DNA of 64,000 nt, taken from contig NZ_JAAOYM010000001.1 in NCBI RefSeq assembly GCF_011761185.1, positions 1,550,001 to 1,614,000 on the forward strand, in the 5' to 3' direction. The DNA is from Saccharomonospora amisosensis. Lineage in GTDB: Bacteria; Actinomycetota; Actinomycetes; Mycobacteriales; Pseudonocardiaceae. The notes below the pieces were generated by a model. That model saw only the letters and a list, made by a program, of their open reading frames with translations. It was not told the origin of the DNA and searched no databases. Shown here one piece after another: positions 25,889 to 37,580 of this stretch. The position numbers were made by a program, and so were the translations under genes. The stretch's first letter is position 1. Each line of letters opens with the position of its first letter.

Positions 25889-27777
25889 CAGGTGAGTCCA
25901 CCGGTGACGCCCGCGATAGCGGGATGTGGTCGGGCACCGACCGGCGCGAACACGCTGGCGCCTCGCTCCGCCGGACCGACGCAGCGGCGCAGCGCGGCGA
26001 ACAGTTCCCGGCCGGTGCCGACCCATTCGTCCTCACCGGGGACCGAGCCCGATGGAGCCCTCGATGCGAGTGTCGCGGCCGCCACGTCGACCTCCAACTC
26101 ACCCGAGTCGGCGTCGACGCGAATCAGATCCCCGTCGGCCACCCGGGCCAGCGGCCCACCCACCGCGGCCTCCGGCGTGACGTGAATCGCGGCGGGAACC
26201 TTCCCCGATGCCCCTGACATCCTGCCGTCGGTTACGAGTGCCACGCGATGCCCGGCGTCCAGCAGTGAGCTGAGCGCGGGGGTGAGGCCGTGCAGCTCGG
26301 GCATCCCGTTGGCGCGGGGACCCTGCTGGCGCAGCACCACCACGACATCGCGATTCAGTTCGCCTGCTCGAAACGCCAGCTGGAAGTCCTGCTGGGAGTC
26401 GAACACCCGCGCGGGCGCGTAGACGAGGCGGTGGCGCGGAGAAACGGCCGACACCTTCAGCACCGCACGGCCCAGATTGCCACGCAACATGCGCAGTCCG
26501 CCGTCGGGTGCGAACGGCCGGTCGATCGGGCGCAGAACGTTCTCGTCGAGGCTGCGCGACGGGGCTTCGCGCCAGGTCAACTCGCCGTCACGCAACACCG
26601 GCTCGGCGCGGTAGCGGTGCAGCCCGGTGCCCGCCACGGTGCGCACGTCGCCGTGCAGCAGTCCGGCGTCGAGCAGCGTGGCGACGAGGAACGGCACGCC
26701 ACCCGCGGCGTGGAAGTGGTTGATGTCGGCGCTGCCGTTGGGATAGATGCTGGCCAGCAGCGGCACCACCGAAGAGAGATCGGCGAAGTCGTCCCAGGTA
26801 AGCTCTATTCCGGCCGCCGAGGCGATCGCGACCAGGTGCAGGGTGTGGTTTGTGGAGCCTCCGCTGGCCAGCAACGCGACCACCCCGTTCACGATCGAAC
26901 GCTCGTCCACCACCTCGGCCACGGGTGTGTAGCCTTCGCCGCCACCGACCGGGGAAATCTCGACGATGCGCCTGGCGGCTCGTTCGGTGAGCGCCCGCCG
27001 CAGCGGTGTGTTCGGTTGCACGAAGGCTGCTCCCGGCAGTTGCAGGCCCATCACCTCGAGCACGAGTTGGTTGGAGTTGGCCGTGCCGTAGAAGGTGCAG
27101 GTGCCGGGGGAGTGGTAGGAGGCGGACTCGGCCTCCAACAGTTCCTCCCTCGTGGCGCTGCCCTGCGCGTACAACTGCCGCACGCGAGCCTTGTCCTTGT
27201 TCGGCAGCCCGGACGGCATGGGTCCCGCAGGCACCAGGATCGCGGGCAGGTGCCCGAATGACAGTGCGCCGATGAGCAGCCCGGGCACGATCTTGTCGCA
27301 CACGCCGAGCAGCAGCGTCCCGTCGAACATGTCGTGTGCCAGCGCCACACCTGTCGCCATGGCTATCACGTCGCGGCTGAACAGCGAGAGTTCCATTCCC
27401 GCCCGCCCCTGTGTGATGCCGTCGCACATGGCGGGTACCCCGCCCGCGAACCGGGCGACACCCCCGGCCCGCCTCGTGGCCTCCTTCAGCTGGTCGGGGA
27501 ACTCACCGAGCGGTTGGTGGGCCGAGAGCAGGTCGTTGTAGGCGGACACGATCGCGATTCCCGGGCCCTGCCGCCCTCGCAGGGTGAGCCGGTCGGGGCC
27601 GGAGCACGCGGCGAAGCCGTGCGCGAGATTGCCGCACCCCAGCCCGGCCCGCGCCGGACCGTCGGCCGTGGCCGCGCGGGCGTCGCTGACCCGGGAGAGG
27701 TAGGCGCCGCGGGAGTTCTCGCTTCGAGCGGCGATGCGGGCGGTGACCTCGGCGATGACGGGGTGGAGGGGTCGCAA
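25888..27777 (-). CDS. edd: 6-phosphogluconate dehydratase
   Basis: A TTG at 27777 is the best start: AGGAG lies 7 bases upstream and the N-terminus ([19 protein letters not shown]) matches the family; frames further upstream have no family similarity. The 629-residue protein is an IlvD/Edd dehydratase with iron-sulfur-binding cysteines at [13 protein letters not shown] and a CDKI motif. It converts 6-phosphogluconate to KDPG. eda is coupled downstream. Confidence 0.93.
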   Translation of the reverse strand: MRPLHPVIAEVTARIAARSENSRGAYLSRVSDARAATADGPARAGLGCGNLAHGFAACSGPDRLTLRGRQGPGIAIVSAYNDLLSAHQPLGEFPDQLKEATRRAGGVARFAGGVPAMCDGITQGRAGMELSLFSRDVIAMATGVALAHDMFDGTLLLGVCDKIVPGLLIGALSFGHLPAILVPAGPMPSGLPNKDKARVRQLYAQGSATREELLEAESASYHSPGTCTFYGTANSNQLVLEVMGLQLPGAAFVQPNTPLRRALTERAARRIVEISPVGGGEGYTPVAEVVDERSIVNGVVALLASGGSTNHTLHLVAIASAAGIELTWDDFADLSSVVPLLASIYPNGSADINHFHAAGGVPFLVATLLDAGLLHGDVRTVAGTGLHRYRAEPVLRDGELTWREAPSRSLDENVLRPIDRPFAPDGGLRMLRGNLGRAVLKVSAVSPRHRLVYAPARVFDSQQDFQLAFRAGELNRDVVVVLRQQGPRANGMPELHGLTPALSSLLDAGHRVALVTDGRMSGASGKVPAAIHVTPEAAVGGPLARVADGDLIRVDADSGELEVDVAAATLASRAPSGSVPGEDEWVGTGRELFAALRRCVGPAERGASVFAPVGARPHPAIAGVTGGLT

Positions 27778-28037
27778 CGTGGTCGCTCCTGATCGCTTCT
27801 CGCGGGCATCTTCTCGCGGACGTGGAGGTCGGTAAGCGACGGCACCGTCGCGGCCGACGTGGCGACTGACACGATACAGATCCAGGGCCTCGGAGCAAAA
27901 TCGATTCAGAAAGTCACGATTAGTGACCCCCATCACGCCCTCCACGCCGTGTGTGCTACTTGTCACACCACAGTTGGCAAGGCAGAGTCGGCCTTAGCCG
28001 GCTCAGATCCCGGGATCGATTCGAAGGGACGACACAG

Positions 28038-28328
28038 ATGTCGAGCACGGAAATGAGCGAGCTACGCCGCACCATCGGCAGGCTCAGGCAGTGCGTGGGC
28101 GCGCTGCGGGCACGTTACGGCGAGGCACCCGCTGTCCGGCGCCTCGCCAACGACGTCGAGCGGCTCGACATCGACGCGGGCGATCTCGCGCAGCAGCAGG
28201 TGCCTGCCCAGTCGAAGCCTTCCGACCCGCCCGAAGTGGTCAAGATCCCCGACACCCCGTACGACCCATCGTTGTGGGAGGGCGCTGACGACGAGGGCGT
28301 CGGCGGCTACCACCGGGATCAGCGGTGA
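28038..28328 (+). CDS. small conserved protein at the head of the Sdh1 operon
   Basis: The 96-residue protein has an N-terminal coiled helix (MSELRRTIGRLRQCVGALR) and a Pro/Asp-rich tail. No domain is recognised. Its stop overlaps the start of the membrane-anchor gene (GTGA), so the two are translationally coupled. ATG at 28038 has AAGGGA 12 bases upstream. Role in the complex or its assembly is plausible by position only. Confidence 0.6.
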   Translation: MSSTEMSELRRTIGRLRQCVGALRARYGEAPAVRRLANDVERLDIDAGDLAQQQVPAQSKPSDPPEVVKIPDTPYDPSLWEGADDEGVGGYHRDQR

Positions 28329-29155
28329 GTGGGGCCGGGATCGACGACGTGACAGTCACCCAGAACAGCGCACCCGCACGAACCCGAGTCGGCATCGGCA
28401 CGCGCACGCTGCGCACCGACCGGTGGTGGCTACAGCCACTGCTGACGACACTGGGCCTGGCGGCCTTCGTCGGCTACGCGACCGTCCGGTCGTTCATGCG
28501 CACCGGCTACTACGACGCCGAGAACAACTACCTCACGCCGTTCTACTCCCCGTGCCTCAGCGACTCCTGCGTACCGGGGTCGGCGCACTTCGGCACCCCG
28601 TTCGGGGAGTTGCCGGGCTTCATCCCGCTGGCGTTTCTTTCGCTGCCGTTCCTGCTCGGGTTCCGGTTGACCTGTTACTACTACCGCAAGGCGTACTACA
28701 GGTCGGTCTGGTTCTCCCCGCCCGCGTGTGCCGTCACCGAACCGCACGCCAAGTACACCGGGGAGACCCGCCTGCCGCTCATCGTGCAGAACGCTCACCG
28801 CTACTTCTTCTACGTCGCGTTCGTGATCGCCTTGATCAACACCTGGGACGCGATAGTGGCCTTCGGTGGCGAGCGAGGGATCGGCTTCGGACTCGGGAAC
28901 CTCATCCTGGTGATCAACGTGGTGTTGCTGTGGGCGTACACGGTGTCGTGCCACTCGTGCAGGCACGTCACCGGCGGCAGGCTCAAGCACTTCTCGAGGA
29001 GTCCGGTCCGGTACTGGATCTGGACGCAGGTGAGCAGGCTGAACGTGCGCCACATGCAGTTCGCGTGGATCACGCTGGGCACCCTGGCGCTCACCGACCT
29101 CTACGTGTGGCTCGTGTCCACCGGCACGATCACCGATCTTCGTTTCATCAACTGA
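28325..29155 (+). CDS. sdhC: succinate dehydrogenase membrane-anchor subunit (Sdh1 type)
   Basis: The 276-residue protein has about five membrane segments and matches the mycobacterial Sdh1 anchor (Rv0249c group) in architecture and operon position. CHSCRH lies at about residues 209-214, and a second Cys pair is at C77 and C82. Mycobacterial Sdh1 was reported to carry a membrane-embedded Rieske-type iron-sulfur cluster; these residues are candidate ligands, by inference. It feeds electrons to menaquinone. GTG at 28325 overlaps the preceding stop. Confidence 0.82.
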   Translation: MSGAGIDDVTVTQNSAPARTRVGIGTRTLRTDRWWLQPLLTTLGLAAFVGYATVRSFMRTGYYDAENNYLTPFYSPCLSDSCVPGSAHFGTPFGELPGFIPLAFLSLPFLLGFRLTCYYYRKAYYRSVWFSPPACAVTEPHAKYTGETRLPLIVQNAHRYFFYVAFVIALINTWDAIVAFGGERGIGFGLGNLILVINVVLLWAYTVSCHSCRHVTGGRLKHFSRSPVRYWIWTQVSRLNVRHMQFAWITLGTLALTDLYVWLVSTGTITDLRFIN

Positions 29156-29180
29156 ACAGTTCTTTCGAGGTGGCAATTAC

Positions 29181-31097
29181 ATGACCGAGGTCGAGCGGCA
29201 CAGCTACGACGTCGTGGTGATCGGTGCCGGCGGCGCGGGTCTGCGTGCGGTGATCGAGGCAAGGCAGCGTGGCCTCAGCGTCGCGGTGGTGTGCAAGTCG
29301 CTGTTCGGCAAGGCACACACCGTGATGGCCGAGGGCGGGTGCGCGGCGTCGATGGGCAACGCGAACCCGAACGACAACTGGCAGGTCCACTTCCGCGACA
29401 CCATGCGTGGCGGCAAGTTCCTCAACAACTGGCGGATGGCCGAGCTGCACGCCAAGGAAGCCCCCGACCGCGTGTGGGAGTTGGAGACCTACGGCGCGCT
29501 GTTCGACCGCACCAAGGACGGCCGCATCAGCCAGCGAAACTTCGGCGGGCACACCTATCCCCGGCTGGCGCACGTCGGCGACCGGACCGGCCTTGAGCTG
29601 ATCCGCACCATGCAGCAGAAGATCGTGTCGCTGCAGCAGGAGGACAACAAGAAGTACGGCGACTACGAGGCCAAGCTCAAGGTATTCGCCGAGTGCACCG
29701 TCACCGAACTGCTCAAGCAGGACGGCCGGATCGCGGGCGCGTTCGGCTACTGGCGCGAGTCCGGCCGGTTCATCCTGTTCGAGGCACCGGCCGTGGTGCT
29801 GGCCACCGGCGGCATCGGCAAGTCGTTCAAGGTGACGTCGAACTCCTGGGAGTACACCGGTGACGGGCACGCGCTCGCGCTACGGGCAGGCGCGGACCTG
29901 ATCAACATGGAGTTCGTCCAGTTCCACCCCACCGGCATGGTGTGGCCGCCGAGCGTGAAGGGCATCCTCGTCACCGAGGGTGTGCGCGGTGACGGCGGCG
30001 TGCTGAAGAACTCCGAGGGCGAGCGGTTCATGTTCCGCTACATCCCCGACGTGTTCAAGGGCCAGTACGCCGACAGTGAGGCGGAGGCCGACCGCTGGTA
30101 CGAGGACGCGGACAACAACCGCCGCACCCCTGACCTGCTGCCCCGCGACGAGGTGGCCAGAGCCATCAACGCGGAGGTGAAGGCGGGACGGGGTTCTCCG
30201 CACGGCGGGGTGTTCCTCGACATCGCAAGCCGACTACCGGCCGAGGAGATCCGCAGGCGGTTGCCCTCGATGTACCACCAGTTCAAGGAACTGGCCGATG
30301 TGGACATCACCAAGGAGCCCATGGAGGTTGGCCCCACGTGCCACTACGTGATGGGCGGCATCGAGGTCGACCCCGACTCCGCCGCTGCGAGCGTGCCGGG
30401 GCTGTTCGCGGCGGGTGAGTGCTCGGGCGGGATGCACGGGTCCAACCGACTGGGCGGCAACTCACTGTCCGACCTGCTCGTCTTCGGCCGCAGGGCCGGG
30501 CTCGGCGCGGCCGACTACGTGGAGTCGCTCTCCGGAAGGCCGAAGGTGGCCGATTCCGATGTGGACACCGCGGCGAAGCGGGCGGTGGCGCCGTTCGACC
30601 CACCCGGGCAGGGAGTGGCGGAGGAGAACCCCTACACGTTGCACACCGAACTACAGCAGTGCATGAACGACCTGGTCGGCATCATCCGCAAGGCCGACGA
30701 GATGGAGCAGGCGCTGGAAAGGCTGGCCGACATCAGGCGGCGGATCGCGGGCGTCACCGTGGAGGGGCACCGGCAGTACAACCCCGGCTGGCACCTCGCG
30801 CTGGACCTGCGCAACATGCTGCTCGTCAGCGAGTGCGTGGCGCAGGCCGCGCTGCGGCGCGCGGAGAGCCGGGGTGGACACACCCGCGACGACCACCCGC
30901 AGATGGACGCGAAGTGGCGCAACACCCTGCTTGTCTGCGGCGCGGCTGACGGCGATCCGGCCATCCCCGATGTCACGGTGCGAGCCAAGGAACAGCAGCC
31001 GATGCGACAGGATCTGCTGGGGTTGTTCGAACTGAGCGAACTGGAGAAGTACTACACCTCCGAAGAACTCGCCGACCACCCGGAAAGGAAGGCCTGA
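29181..31097 (+). CDS. sdhA: succinate dehydrogenase/fumarate reductase flavoprotein
   Basis: The 638-residue subunit has the FAD motif VVVIGAGGAGLRAVIEA at residues 10-26 and GKAHTVMAEGG, where His is the family's covalent FAD site. The substrate-binding segment HPTGMV and the active-site SGGMHGSNRLGGNSL (Arg/His) follow. It oxidises succinate to fumarate on the cytoplasmic side of the membrane. ATG at 29181 has a weak AGGTGG 10 bases before. Directly followed by sdhB. Confidence 0.95.
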   Translation: MTEVERHSYDVVVIGAGGAGLRAVIEARQRGLSVAVVCKSLFGKAHTVMAEGGCAASMGNANPNDNWQVHFRDTMRGGKFLNNWRMAELHAKEAPDRVWELETYGALFDRTKDGRISQRNFGGHTYPRLAHVGDRTGLELIRTMQQKIVSLQQEDNKKYGDYEAKLKVFAECTVTELLKQDGRIAGAFGYWRESGRFILFEAPAVVLATGGIGKSFKVTSNSWEYTGDGHALALRAGADLINMEFVQFHPTGMVWPPSVKGILVTEGVRGDGGVLKNSEGERFMFRYIPDVFKGQYADSEAEADRWYEDADNNRRTPDLLPRDEVARAINAEVKAGRGSPHGGVFLDIASRLPAEEIRRRLPSMYHQFKELADVDITKEPMEVGPTCHYVMGGIEVDPDSAAASVPGLFAAGECSGGMHGSNRLGGNSLSDLLVFGRRAGLGAADYVESLSGRPKVADSDVDTAAKRAVAPFDPPGQGVAEENPYTLHTELQQCMNDLVGIIRKADEMEQALERLADIRRRIAGVTVEGHRQYNPGWHLALDLRNMLLVSECVAQAALRRAESRGGHTRDDHPQMDAKWRNTLLVCGAADGDPAIPDVTVRAKEQQPMRQDLLGLFELSELEKYYTSEELADHPERKA

Positions 31098-31098
31098 T

Positions 31099-31866
31099 AT
31101 GGGTTACCAGGCAAAGCTTCGGGTGTGGCGCGGTGACGACGGTGCGGGCGAGTTGCACGACTTCACCGTCGAGGCCAACGACGGCGAGGTCGTGCTCGAC
31201 CTCATCCACCGACTACAGGCGACCCAGGCTCCGGATCTCGCTGTCCGCTGGAACTGCAAGGCGGGCAAGTGCGGTTCCTGCTCCGCGGAGGTCAACGGCA
31301 GGCCGAGGCTGCTGTGTATGACGCGGATGTCGATGTTCGAGGAGGACGACGTCATCACGGTCACGCCGATGCGCACGTTCCCGGTGATCCGGGATCTGGT
31401 GTGCGACGTGTCGTTCAACTACACCAAGGCCATGGAGATCCCGGCGTTCACCCCGCCTGCGGATCTGGGCCCGGGTGAGTACCGAATGCAGCAGGTCGAC
31501 GTGGAGCGCTCGCAGGAGTTTCGCAAGTGCATCGAGTGCTTCCTGTGCCAGAACGTCTGCCACGTGATCAGGGACCACGAGGAGAACAAGCCGGCGTTCG
31601 CGGGCCCGCGCTATCTGATGCGGATCGCCGAGTTGGAGATGCACCCACTCGATGTCGCCGACCGGCGTAACGAGGCACAGACCGAGCACGGTCTCGGTTA
31701 CTGCAACATCACCAAGTGCTGCACCGAGGTGTGCCCGGAGAACATCCACATCACCGACAACGCGCTGATTCCGATGAAGGAACGGGTCGCCGACCGTCGC
31801 TACGACCCGATCGTCTGGCTGGGCAACAAACTGTTCCGCCGCGGCGAGCGCGACGCAGGCGCCTGA
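31099..31866 (+). CDS. sdhB: succinate dehydrogenase iron-sulfur subunit
   Basis: The 255-residue protein has a ferredoxin-type N-terminal domain with WNCKAGKCGSCSAEVNG ([2Fe-2S] ligands) and a C-terminal domain with CIECFLCQNVC and CCTEVCPENI ([4Fe-4S] and [3Fe-4S] ligands). It passes electrons from SdhA to the membrane anchor. It starts one base after the sdhA stop and ends the operon at a strong hairpin. Confidence 0.95.
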   Translation: MGYQAKLRVWRGDDGAGELHDFTVEANDGEVVLDLIHRLQATQAPDLAVRWNCKAGKCGSCSAEVNGRPRLLCMTRMSMFEEDDVITVTPMRTFPVIRDLVCDVSFNYTKAMEIPAFTPPADLGPGEYRMQQVDVERSQEFRKCIECFLCQNVCHVIRDHEENKPAFAGPRYLMRIAELEMHPLDVADRRNEAQTEHGLGYCNITKCCTEVCPENIHITDNALIPMKERVADRRYDPIVWLGNKLFRRGERDAGA

Positions 31867-31871
31867 TCGGC

Positions 31872-31917
31872 GGCGCTGCGGTTCGCCAATGCCCGGGCAC
31901 GGGCGAACCGCAGCGCC
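31872..31917. terminator. bidirectional terminator between sdhB and gluD
   Basis: GGCGCTGCGGTTCGCC (31872-31887) pairs perfectly over 16 bp with GGCGAACCGCAGCGCC (31902-31917). The loop holds a further GCCCGGGC palindrome. It lies between the convergent sdhB and gluD. Confidence 0.8.
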
Positions 31918-31926
31918 GGGTACGCG

Positions 31927-32802
31927 TTACGCGCCCGCCCTGCCCGTCTCGGACATCGCCGCCTCTTCCGCCTTCTTCGAAACCGCCTTCTTGCCCCGGC
32001 TGAGCCTGCGCTCCAGGTAGACGGCGAACTTGCTGAGCAGGTAGTTCACCGCGATGAACAGCACAGCGATGATCAGGTACGTCTGAATCGGGTTGTGCAG
32101 GTTCTGCACGATGATGCCGGCCGTGTTGACGGTCTCCTCGAAGGAGATGATGAAGCCGAGCGAGGTGTCCTTGAGCACGACAACCAGCTGGCTGATCAGC
32201 GCGGGCAGCATCACCCGGAATGCCTGTGGCAGCAGCACCGACCCGAGGACCTGGGAACGCCGCAGCCCGATCGACTCCGCGGCTTCGCGTTGGCCGACGG
32301 GCAGCGAGTTGATGCCCGCCCGCACGATCTCGGCGATGATCACCGAGTTGTAGGCGGTGAGGCCGATGACCAGGTACCACAGCGTGGGCAAATCGACACC
32401 GAACTGGGGTAGCACCCTGGCGGCGAAGAAGATCGCTATCACGACCGGGATACCGCGCAGCAGTTCGATCACTCCGACGATCGCCCAGCGATACCAGGCG
32501 GCGGCGGTGATCCGGCTCAGTGCCAGCAGCGTGCCGATCACCAGGGAGAACGCCATGGACAGTGCCGCGGCGAGCACCGTGTTGGCCGCGGCCTCACCGA
32601 TCAGGTTCCAGACCGCGGTGAAGTTGTCGTCGGTCGGGTCGAGCCAGGGTGACCACAGCTCCGCGTCGAACTGACCCTGCTCCGCGAGTCGAAGCACGAC
32701 CAGCGCCACCACAGCGAGAATCGCGATGCCGGCGACGACACTGCCGATCGCCGTGCGCCGCCTGCTGCGCGGGCCGGGTGCGTCGTAGAGGACGCTGCTC
32801 AC
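31927..32802 (-). CDS. gluD: glutamate ABC transporter permease GluD
   Basis: The 291-residue permease of the HisM/GlnP family has about five membrane helices and the EAA loop (SVLLPQAFRVMLPALISQL). GTG at 32802 overlaps the gluC stop (GTGA). It forms the channel of a type I importer together with GluC. The set order gluA-B-C-D is that of the Corynebacterium glutamicum glutamate uptake system. Confidence 0.9.
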   Translation of the reverse strand: MSSVLYDAPGPRSRRRTAIGSVVAGIAILAVVALVVLRLAEQGQFDAELWSPWLDPTDDNFTAVWNLIGEAAANTVLAAALSMAFSLVIGTLLALSRITAAAWYRWAIVGVIELLRGIPVVIAIFFAARVLPQFGVDLPTLWYLVIGLTAYNSVIIAEIVRAGINSLPVGQREAAESIGLRRSQVLGSVLLPQAFRVMLPALISQLVVVLKDTSLGFIISFEETVNTAGIIVQNLHNPIQTYLIIAVLFIAVNYLLSKFAVYLERRLSRGKKAVSKKAEEAAMSETGRAGA

Positions 32803-33449
32803 CGGGCGATCGCCACCTTCCGCTCCAACCAGCCGAGCAGCAGTCCGCCCGGGATCGTTATCACCAGATAGCCGAGTGCCACACCCGCCAGTACCGGCAG
32901 CGCGGCCTTGCCCTGCGCGGACGACAGTTGCTGCCCGACCGCGAACAGGTCACCACCGACACCGAAGGCGCCGACGATGGCGGAGTTCTTGATCATCGCG
33001 ATGATCACGCTGCCCAGTGGTGGCACGACGCTGCGCACGGCCTGCGGCATGATCACGTAGGACAGCGACTGGCCGAAGTTCAACCCGACCGCCCTGGCCG
33101 CCTCCGCCTGGCCGGGCGAGACCGAGTTGATTCCGCTTCGGACGGCCTCGCAGACGAAGGCCGAGGTGTAGAGCACGAGTCCGGTGACGCCGAACCAGAA
33201 GTACGCACCGTTGATGCCGACCTCGGGCAACCCGAACGCGCAGAAGAACAACACGATGGTCAGCGGGGTGTTGCGGAACACCGTGACCCAGGAGGTGCCC
33301 ACCCAGCGCAGCGGTGCCACAGGCGACACCCGGAATCCGCCGAGGATCGTGCCGAGTACCAGCGACCCGACGAGGCCGTAGGCGCAGATCTGCAGGGTCT
33401 TCAGCAGGCCTTCCGCGTACAGCGGAAGGTTGTCGATGATGACGTCCAC
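32799..33449 (-). CDS. gluC: glutamate ABC transporter permease GluC
   Basis: GTG at 33449 with GGGAG 5 bases upstream is preferred to a TTG at 33461. The 216-residue permease has the family loop VIMPQAVRSVVPPLGSVII. It is encoded between the binding protein and GluD and is translationally coupled to GluD. Confidence 0.9.
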   Translation of the reverse strand: MDVIIDNLPLYAEGLLKTLQICAYGLVGSLVLGTILGGFRVSPVAPLRWVGTSWVTVFRNTPLTIVLFFCAFGLPEVGINGAYFWFGVTGLVLYTSAFVCEAVRSGINSVSPGQAEAARAVGLNFGQSLSYVIMPQAVRSVVPPLGSVIIAMIKNSAIVGAFGVGGDLFAVGQQLSSAQGKAALPVLAGVALGYLVITIPGGLLLGWLERKVAIAR

Positions 33450-33469
33450 GTGGTCTCCCAACCCGAAGC

Positions 33470-33499
33470 CGGGGCGCCCGCCATCCGGCGAGCGCCCCG
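33470..33499 (-). terminator. hairpin between gluB and gluC
   Basis: CGGGGCGC (33470-33477) pairs with GCGCCCCG (33492-33499). In ABC operons such hairpins often let more binding protein than permease be made; here that is inference. Confidence 0.5.
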
Positions 33500-33515
33500 A
33501 CGTGAGCTACTCGCC

Positions 33516-34409
33516 TCAGGCGCAGGTGCCCAGCTCAGGCAGTTCGGGAGTGGTTTCGGCCACCGTTCCGGCGGTTTCCTCCCATGCCTTCTTGTAGCTG
33601 CCGTCCTCGGCGGACTTGCGCAGCGTGTCGTGGATGAACTCGCAGAACTTGGTGTCGCCCTTCTTGACGCCGATGCCGTAGGGCTCCTCGGTGAAGGGCT
33701 TGCCCACCAGCTTGAACTGGTCCTTGTTCTCCGAGACCAGGCCGAGCAGGATCACGTTGTCCGTGGTGACGGCGTCGACCTGGCCGTTGCGCAGCGCGTC
33801 GGCGCACTTGGAGTACACGTCGAACAGCACGAGCTGTTCCTTGTCGACGTACTTCAGGATCTCCTCGGACGGGGTCGAGCCGGTCACCGAGCACACCTTG
33901 GCGTTGGCGGACTTCAGCGACTCCGGACCGGTGATCGCGTTGTTGTCCTTCTTGACCATAAGGTCCTGGCCGGCCTGGTAGTACGGACCGGCGAAGGTGA
34001 CGCGCTTGGCCCGCTCGTCGTTGATCGTGTAGGTGGCGATGACGAAGTCCACCTTGCCCTGCTCGATGACCTCCTCACGGGTCGCCGAGGGCGTCTCCAC
34101 CCAGTTGATTTTGTCGGCGGAGATGCCGAGTTCGGCCGCGATGATCTTGGCGACCTCCACGTCGAAGCCCTGCATCGAGCCGTCGAGGCCCTTGAGGCCG
34201 AACAGCGGCTGGTCGAACTTCGTGCCGACCGTCACCGTCCCGGCCTGGTTCAGCTTGGCCATGGTCGTGCCGGACTCGAACTTGGCCTCCTGGTTCACCG
34301 ACGGGCTGGACTCGCCGGAGTTGTTGTCGGAGCCGCCACCGCATGCGGCGAGCGCGAGGCTAGCCGCGGCCATGACTGCGCCTGCGCGCAGGACTTTGCT
34401 CAACCGCAT
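33516..34409 (-). CDS. gluB: glutamate-binding lipoprotein GluB
   Basis: The 297-residue protein has a lipoprotein signal peptide ending in LALAACGGG (lipobox LAAC), then a solute-binding protein family 3 fold (GTVTVGTKFDQPLFGLK; VDFVIATYTINDERAKRV; VCSVTGSTPSEEI). It captures glutamate or a related amino acid outside the membrane and hands it to GluCD. Confidence 0.92.
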   Translation of the reverse strand: MRLSKVLRAGAVMAAASLALAACGGGSDNNSGESSPSVNQEAKFESGTTMAKLNQAGTVTVGTKFDQPLFGLKGLDGSMQGFDVEVAKIIAAELGISADKINWVETPSATREEVIEQGKVDFVIATYTINDERAKRVTFAGPYYQAGQDLMVKKDNNAITGPESLKSANAKVCSVTGSTPSEEILKYVDKEQLVLFDVYSKCADALRNGQVDAVTTDNVILLGLVSENKDQFKLVGKPFTEEPYGIGVKKGDTKFCEFIHDTLRKSAEDGSYKKAWEETAGTVAETTPELPELGTCA

Positions 34410-34441
34410 CTGTTGTGCATCCCTTCCAACTGCTCCACTTG

Positions 34442-35197
34442 TTAGTGGGTCAGGATCTTGCCAAGGAAGTCCTTGGCTCGCTCGGATTTCGGGTCGGTGA
34501 AGAAAACCTCGGGTGTGGAATCCTCCACGATCTCCCCGTCCGACATGAAGAGCACCCGGTGGGCGGCTCTGCGGGCGAAGCCCATCTCGTGGGTGACGAC
34601 CAGCATGGTCATGCCCTCGTCGGCCAACGCCGTCATGGTGTCGAGAACCTCCTGGACCATCTCAGGGTCCAGCGCCGAGGTGGGCTCGTCGAACAGCATG
34701 ACCTTGGGCCGCATCGCCAGCGCTCGCGCGATGGCGGCCCGCTGCTGCTGGCCTCCCGACAACTGGGCGGGGTACTTCTCGGCCTGGTTGGCGATGCCGA
34801 CCCGGTCGAGCAGTTCCATGGCGGTCTCGCGGGCCTGCGCCGAGGAAACCTTGCGTACCTTCGTCGGCCCGAGTGTCACGTTCTCGAGGATGGTCTTGTG
34901 CGCGAAGAGGTTGAACTGCTGGAACACCATGCCGACGTCCGCGCGCAGCGCCGCGAGCGCCTTGCCCTCCTCCGGCAGCGGCTTGCCGTCGACGGCGATC
35001 TCACCGGAGTCGATCGGCTCGAGCCGGTTGATCGCCCGGCACAGTGTGGACTTGCCCGATCCCGACGGCCCGAGTACCACCACGACCTGGCCCTTCGGTA
35101 CCTCGATCGTGATGTCCTTCAGCACGTGCAGATCGCCGAAGTGCTTGTTCACCGCCTTCGCGCTGATCATTGGTGGCGCGGTCGGCGTGGTGCTCAT
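34442..35197 (-). CDS. gluA: glutamate ABC transporter ATPase GluA
   Basis: ATG at 35197 with GGAGGT upstream gives 251 residues; the longer open frame before it is not used. It is a typical polar amino acid ABC ATPase: GPSGSGKST (Walker A), [15 protein letters not shown] (signature), [12 protein letters not shown] (Walker B). It powers GluBCD. The operon promoter is within 35198-35442, shared with divergent miaB. Confidence 0.94.
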   Translation of the reverse strand: MSTTPTAPPMISAKAVNKHFGDLHVLKDITIEVPKGQVVVVLGPSGSGKSTLCRAINRLEPIDSGEIAVDGKPLPEEGKALAALRADVGMVFQQFNLFAHKTILENVTLGPTKVRKVSSAQARETAMELLDRVGIANQAEKYPAQLSGGQQQRAAIARALAMRPKVMLFDEPTSALDPEMVQEVLDTMTALADEGMTMLVVTHEMGFARRAAHRVLFMSDGEIVEDSTPEVFFTDPKSERAKDFLGKILTH

Positions 35198-35442
35198 CTG
35201 ACCTCCATCACGGCGAGCTGCTCGGCGTTCGGGGTACTGCGGCGGCAGTAACCCCGGATTTAACACCCTGGAGCCGACCGCGTGCGGCAGTTGCACCAAA
35301 ACGCAACCTTTGTGACCGCTCGGCGGGCCACACCACACCCTCCTCGGGCCGTGCTGCCTGGTGTGCCCGGCGACTTTAGCCCACCCGACCCCAAAGCGGC
35401 CACGGTGAGGGCAGGCGAGCGGTTGACCTACCCTGGTAACCG

Positions 35443-36932
<1,490 letters not shown>

Positions 36933-36936
<4 letters not shown>

Positions 36937-37436
36937 ACGAGTCCAGGTACGGCGACGGCAGCGGCAACGGCAACGGCACCGACGAGAACATCGACCGGCT
37001 GGCCGCCGACGTGAACGCCGCCGTCGGCAAGGCGGTCAGGACCGTGGAGTTGGGCCGCCGCGGCTTCGGCATCTCGGTGGCGGTGTTCGCGCTCATCGTC
37101 GGCCTGCTGCTGCCTTGGGTGGACGGCCACGTGGGCTGGCAGGTCCTGGCGGGGGAGGCGGGCGCGGTTCCGCGGCTGTTCGCGGCCACCGCGACGGCGT
37201 TCGGCGTACTCGCCTCCGCGCTCGCGCTGATCACGCGCCGCTGGTGGTTGACGTGGGTGTGCGCGGTCGGCGGCTGGTTCGCCGTCGTGGACGGGTTGCT
37301 CGCGATCTGGTCGCAGCAGTCGTCCTCGGCCACCGGGGCAGCGGGCGAGGGTCCTGGTGCGGGACTAATCATCGCGGCGATCGCGATGGTTGTGGTCGCG
37401 GCGCAGTGGATGCGCGTGGCCTGGTCACGCCACTGA
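36933..37436 (+). CDS. Rv2732c-like membrane protein
   Basis: GTG at 36933 overlaps the miaB TGA and has GGAAGG 9 bases upstream; an ATG at 36924 lies inside that site. The 167-residue protein has a charged, Gly/Asn-rich N-terminus and four membrane segments. It occupies the position of Rv2732c downstream of the miaB homologue Rv2733c. Function unknown. Confidence 0.78.
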
Positions 37437-37537
37437 TGCCGGCTGCTGATTCCGGGTCGCCGAGTCGAGCCCGCCGCGAGTAGCAGGGGTAGACCGGCGA
37501 AGTCGAAAGATGTTATCGACATCACAGTGCCCACGAG

Positions 37538-37564
37538 GCATACTGGCTACGACATACAGTATGC
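37538..37564 (+). promoter_or_regulatory. GntR-type operator before the OFA carrier (site A)
   Basis: GCATACTG (37538-37545) and CAGTATGC (37557-37564) form an inverted repeat. The right part read in reverse is GCATACTGTATGT, a close match to the 13-bp GNATACTGNATNC element seen also before sucC and the TPP-enzyme and DUF6457 genes. It lies 17 bp before the ATG. Confidence 0.65.
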
Positions 37565-37580
37565 AAAATGGGGTGGATCA

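Noticed and set aside
27940-27970. GTGTG/CACAC palindrome as a Rex redox-sensor site before the Sdh1 operon
   Set aside because: It does not fit the TTGTGAANNNNTTCACAA-type Rex consensus well enough; left as an untested motif.
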